From CAZQSL01 sp964595945 (GTDB lineage: Bacteria > UBP15 > UBA6099 > JAJRTR01), in NCBI GenBank assembly GCA_964595945.1, contig CAZQSL010000095.1:1-14709 (forward strand): 14,709 nucleotides of DNA, given 5' to 3'. The notes under the pieces are model-generated. The model was not told the origin of the DNA. It was given only the letters and a program-made list of their open reading frames with translations, and made no database searches. Shown piece by piece: positions 12,714 to 14,709 of this stretch. The first letter of the stretch is position 1. Each line of letters starts with the position of its first letter. A program made the position numbers and the translations under genes.

Positions 12714-12879
12714 TTAGGGCTTGTCACAAAATAACCTTAGCATCTTGCTTGTCTTATTTTTCCGTCTTCTGTGTTGCCTGCTCAGTTACATACCTTTAGG
12801 TATGCTCCTTCGCAAGCGCCTTGATTACGGCCAAAAATCCGGCGCAATCTTGCTATGTTTATTTTCTTCCAACCCCTTA
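12714..12879 (-). repeat. MITE-like dispersed element, copy 2
   Basis: The core 12717-12876 is the reverse complement of 6041-6199, with four substitutions and one extra base. TTA stands on both sides (12714-12716 and 12877-12879), the same TAA direct repeat in element orientation. The central palindrome CATACCT-TT-AGGTATG is kept: its loop changed while both arms stayed intact. It lies in the 3' region of purH, 28 bp after the stop. Confidence 0.85.
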
Positions 12880-12897
12880 ACCGTTCACAGAATACTC

Positions 12898-12932
12898 GCG
12901 GAGAACCTTTTTTACCAAAAAAGGTTCTCCGC
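12898..12932. terminator. Perfect 16-bp hairpin, likely purH terminator
   Basis: GCGGAGAACCTTTTTT (12898-12913) pairs completely with AAAAAAGGTTCTCCGC (12917-12932) around loop ACC. It is the first strong hairpin after purH, past the inserted element. The T-tract is inside the stem rather than after it, so factor-independent termination is likely but not textbook. Confidence 0.6.
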
Positions 12933-13005
12933 ACTTCTCCCGAAAACTCCCTATATTTGGAGTAATTTCTGGACTATAACATGTAAAGCTTTTCGGTAGA
13001 GGTTT

Positions 13006-13036
13006 GGAGACCCCATTTTTTCAAAAAGGGGTATCC
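13006..13036. terminator. Second terminator-like hairpin
   Basis: GGAGACCCC (13006-13014) pairs with GGGGTATCC (13028-13036) with one mismatch, and an inner T-run pairs with AAAAA (13023-13027). Its design matches the hairpin at 12898-12932, about 75 bp away. It may stop transcription arriving from the minus-strand ilvD side. Confidence 0.45.
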
Positions 13037-13131
13037 ATGCTCTTGTCGTGAACGCTTACTCAGATATACTGAATATCAATAGAAATCCCCTGCCACAATT
13101 TATCGAAGCGATCCGATAGAGCAGTCTATTA

Positions 13132-13350
13132 TCAGGCGGAGATAAACCCAGCCCCTTCGAAAAACAGTCTTGGTCTATCCGTGAAATCCATGTCAAAAAG
13201 TCTTTTATTGTTTTCGGGTGGTACGCCAGATCATCCCGGCATACCATAACCATACATAGGGAAATTCAATTGATATTTCATATATTCTTGAAAACCCCAC
13301 ATTCTTCTTGAAATGCTCATGTTTTTCGCAAGCTCAAGCTGTATCCCCAT
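13132..13350 (-). pseudogene. Possible gene relic (one in-frame TGA)
   Basis: On the minus strand a frame from ATG 13348-13350 runs 39 codons to TGA at 13231-13233 and stays open for 32 more codons to TGA at 13132-13134. The text around the first stop reads MKYQLNFPMYGYGMPG, stop, SGVPPENNKRLFDMDFT, which looks more protein-like than random. A second frame (13253 to 13056, 65 codons) overlaps it. Neither has a clear ribosome-binding site and I recognise no family. It lies in an 800-bp gap between purH and ilvD that otherwise holds the element, two hairpins and short repeats; a degraded gene is plausible, but chance is not excluded. Confidence 0.25.
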
Positions 13351-13374
13351 AACTGAGTTTCAGGGATAATCAGG
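13351..13374 (-). repeat. 24-bp repeated word, partner of 6209-6230
   Basis: On the minus strand this reads CCTGATTATCCCTGAAACTC then AGTT. The partner next to element copy 1 lacks two bases but is otherwise nearly the same and lies in the opposite orientation. The core AACTCAGTT is itself palindromic. Confidence 0.55.
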
Positions 13375-13454
13375 TTTGCTTTTCACAGTGGGACACAGCA
13401 TCCGAGACCCATAGAGTAATCAGAGCTGAACAAAGCAGTATCAGCCTCCGCTAT

Positions 13455-13469
13455 GGTTTGCCGCAAACC
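13455..13469. repeat. 15-bp palindrome after ilvD, related to 1647-1663
   Basis: GGTTTGC-C-GCAAACC is a perfect inverted repeat 16 bp past the ilvD stop. It differs from the palindrome at 1647-1663 only by one base pair in each arm. No T-run follows on the minus strand, so it is not a standard terminator. Confidence 0.45.
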
Positions 13470-13484
13470 CGAAAATCATACTGA

Positions 13485-14708
13485 TCAGATAAGCACGGCG
13501 CCGAGATTGGCGGACTGCACATGAGCGACGTAGCGTTTGAGATAACCATAGTCGATCTTTGGCGGACGTGGGACAAAATCCTGCCGCCGCGAGTCAAGCT
13601 CTGCTTCAGACACTTCGATGTTGATGGAATTTGCCTCGATGTCGAAGGAAATGATGTCGCCCTCACGCACAAGGCCAATGGGCCCGCCAGAAGCGGCTTC
13701 GGGCGAAATATGTCCGATAGCTGCGCCACGGGTGCCGCCCGAAAAACGCCCATCGGTAATCAGCGAAACCGACTCTCCGAGCCCCATACCGATGACAGCG
13801 GCAGTGGGTGAGAGCATTTCGCGCATGCCGGGGCCGCCTTTGGGGCCCTCGTATCTTATGACGATGACATCTCCGGGGTTGATCTTGCCGCCGAGTATGG
13901 CATCGTATGCAGTTTCCTCGCTGTCGAAAACCCGTGCGGGGCCGCTGTGTTTGTGCATCGAAGGGGCTACCGCGCTGCTTTTGACGACAGCACCGTCAGG
14001 CGCGAGATTGCCCCACAGTACGGACAGACCGCCATATTCGCTGTATGGATTGTCGATGGAGCGGATAACAGTGGTATCGAAATTTTCCGCCTGTTCGAGA
14101 TTTTCGCCAAGCGTTTTGCATGTCGCGGTCATTACCGATGTGTCGACTAGTCCCTTTTTGGAAAGTTCCTTCATCACGGCCTGCACGCCGCCTGCCTCGT
14201 TGAGTTCGCTAAGGTAGTGGATACCGCCGGGACGGAGACGGCAAAGATTGGGAGTCTCCGCGCTGATATCCGAAATCTCCTTCAGGCCGAATGGCAGATT
14301 GGCTTCTGTCGCGAGTGCGAGGATATGTAGAACGGTGTTGGTGGAGCATCCGAGCGCCATGTCGACAGCAAGCGCGTTTTTCATTGCCTGGGGGGTCATG
14401 ATTTTCGATGGGGTAATACCACGGGCGAGCAAATCCATAATGCGCATGCCCGCCGTCTTGGCAAGTCTTACGCGGGCGGCGTGGACTGCCGGGATAGCGC
14501 CATTGCCTGGCAGCGCGATACCGATGGCTTCGCAGAGGCAACTCATGGAGTTTGCCGTGAACATCCCGGAACACGAGCCGCAGCCCGGACATGCGTTGTC
14601 TTCGAGACAGGTGAGCTCGGACTCGGCGAGCGTGCCGACCTTGACCTGGCCGACTGCTTCGAAGAGATCGATGAGATCGAGGCTTCTGTCCCTGTATTTG
14701 CCGGGCAG
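13485..14708 (-). CDS. ilvD: Dihydroxy-acid dehydratase (5' end beyond window edge)
   Basis: The visible 407 residues are the C-terminal two thirds of IlvD, a cytosolic Fe-S enzyme that dehydrates 2,3-dihydroxy acids in isoleucine, valine and pantothenate synthesis. The fragment opens with LPGKYRDRSL and soon reaches CPGCGSCSGMFTANSMSC, containing a cluster-ligand Cys. It continues with ALGCSTNTVLHILA, YGGLSVLWGNLAPDGAVVK, IRYEGPKGGPGMREML, DGRFSGGTRGAAIGHISPEA, and a normal C-terminus. All expected motifs in this part are present with no frameshift. The frame is open to the right edge, so the start and about a quarter to a third of the protein are outside. Related Edd is less likely, given the match to IlvD in the RYEGPKGGPGM and ISPEAASGGPI blocks. 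No T-rich terminator is seen after the stop, only the palindrome at 13455. Confidence 0.95.
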   Translation of the reverse strand: MPGKYRDRSLDLIDLFEAVGQVKVGTLAESELTCLEDNACPGCGSCSGMFTANSMSCLCEAIGIALPGNGAIPAVHAARVRLAKTAGMRIMDLLARGITPSKIMTPQAMKNALAVDMALGCSTNTVLHILALATEANLPFGLKEISDISAETPNLCRLRPGGIHYLSELNEAGGVQAVMKELSKKGLVDTSVMTATCKTLGENLEQAENFDTTVIRSIDNPYSEYGGLSVLWGNLAPDGAVVKSSAVAPSMHKHSGPARVFDSEETAYDAILGGKINPGDVIVIRYEGPKGGPGMREMLSPTAAVIGMGLGESVSLITDGRFSGGTRGAAIGHISPEAASGGPIGLVREGDIISFDIEANSINIEVSEAELDSRRQDFVPRPPKIDYGYLKRYVAHVQSANLGAVLI

Positions 14709-14709
14709 C

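Noticed and set aside
12721..12999. 92-codon plus-strand frame after purH
   Set aside because: It lies mostly within element copy 2 and a hairpin, has no ribosome-binding site, and reads as low-quality hydrophobic text.
1..14709. CRISPR array, prophage, toxin-antitoxin or defence system
   Set aside because: No regularly spaced repeats, no nuclease, integrase or toxin motifs were found on either strand.

Overview
The window is bacterial chromosome, roughly half G+C, with short intergenic gaps, Shine-Dalgarno-led genes and sigma70-like promoters. The host phylum cannot be named with confidence. An unusually long, divergent PurH, a tRNA-Arg with a GCG anticodon and a PEPCK-like kinase of unknown role suggest a poorly sampled, probably uncultured lineage. 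No CRISPR array, rRNA, prophage or transposase gene is visible.

Layout. (1) 1-1488, minus strand: rmlC (dTDP-rhamnose epimerase; TTG start inferred) followed by a family 4 glycosyltransferase cut by the left edge, so a surface-polysaccharide locus. (2) 1676-1828, plus strand: a self-contained tRNA-Arg(GCG) unit with promoter and strong intrinsic terminator. (3) 1842-3953, plus strand: a promoter, a 33-residue small ORF with a good ribosome-binding site, a hairpin followed by four Ts, then a 586-residue P-loop kinase of the PEPCK/HPr-kinase type and a bidirectional terminator. (4) 3976-4833, minus strand: a short flagellin with a long hairpin-rich leader. (5) 5158-5961, plus strand: a metallo-beta-lactamase-fold hydrolase. 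(6) 6038-12879: a segment bracketed by two inverted copies, about 97% identical, of a ~160-bp non-coding element with imperfect terminal inverted repeats and a TAA direct repeat on each side. Inside it are, on the minus strand, a methyltransferase, a 90-residue hypothetical protein, an aspartate-semialdehyde dehydrogenase homologue with a degraded active site, a YjbQ-family protein and a DUF1015 protein, and, divergently on the plus strand, purH. (7) 12880-13484: an AT-richer intergenic region with two terminator-like hairpins and a possible gene relic. (8) 13485-14708, minus strand: ilvD (dihydroxy-acid dehydratase) lacking its N-terminus at the right edge.

How the genes fit together. purH (IMP synthesis), ilvD (branched-chain amino acids) and the Asd-like protein are biosynthetic; yjbQ and the asd-like gene are 20 bp apart and probably co-transcribed. 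DUF1015 and purH diverge from a shared AT-rich control region. The most notable points are the Asd homologue, in which three of five key active-site positions are changed including the catalytic Cys; the inverted pair of MITE-like elements; the tRNA-Arg(GCG); and the small ORF/hairpin leader in front of the uncharacterised kinase.
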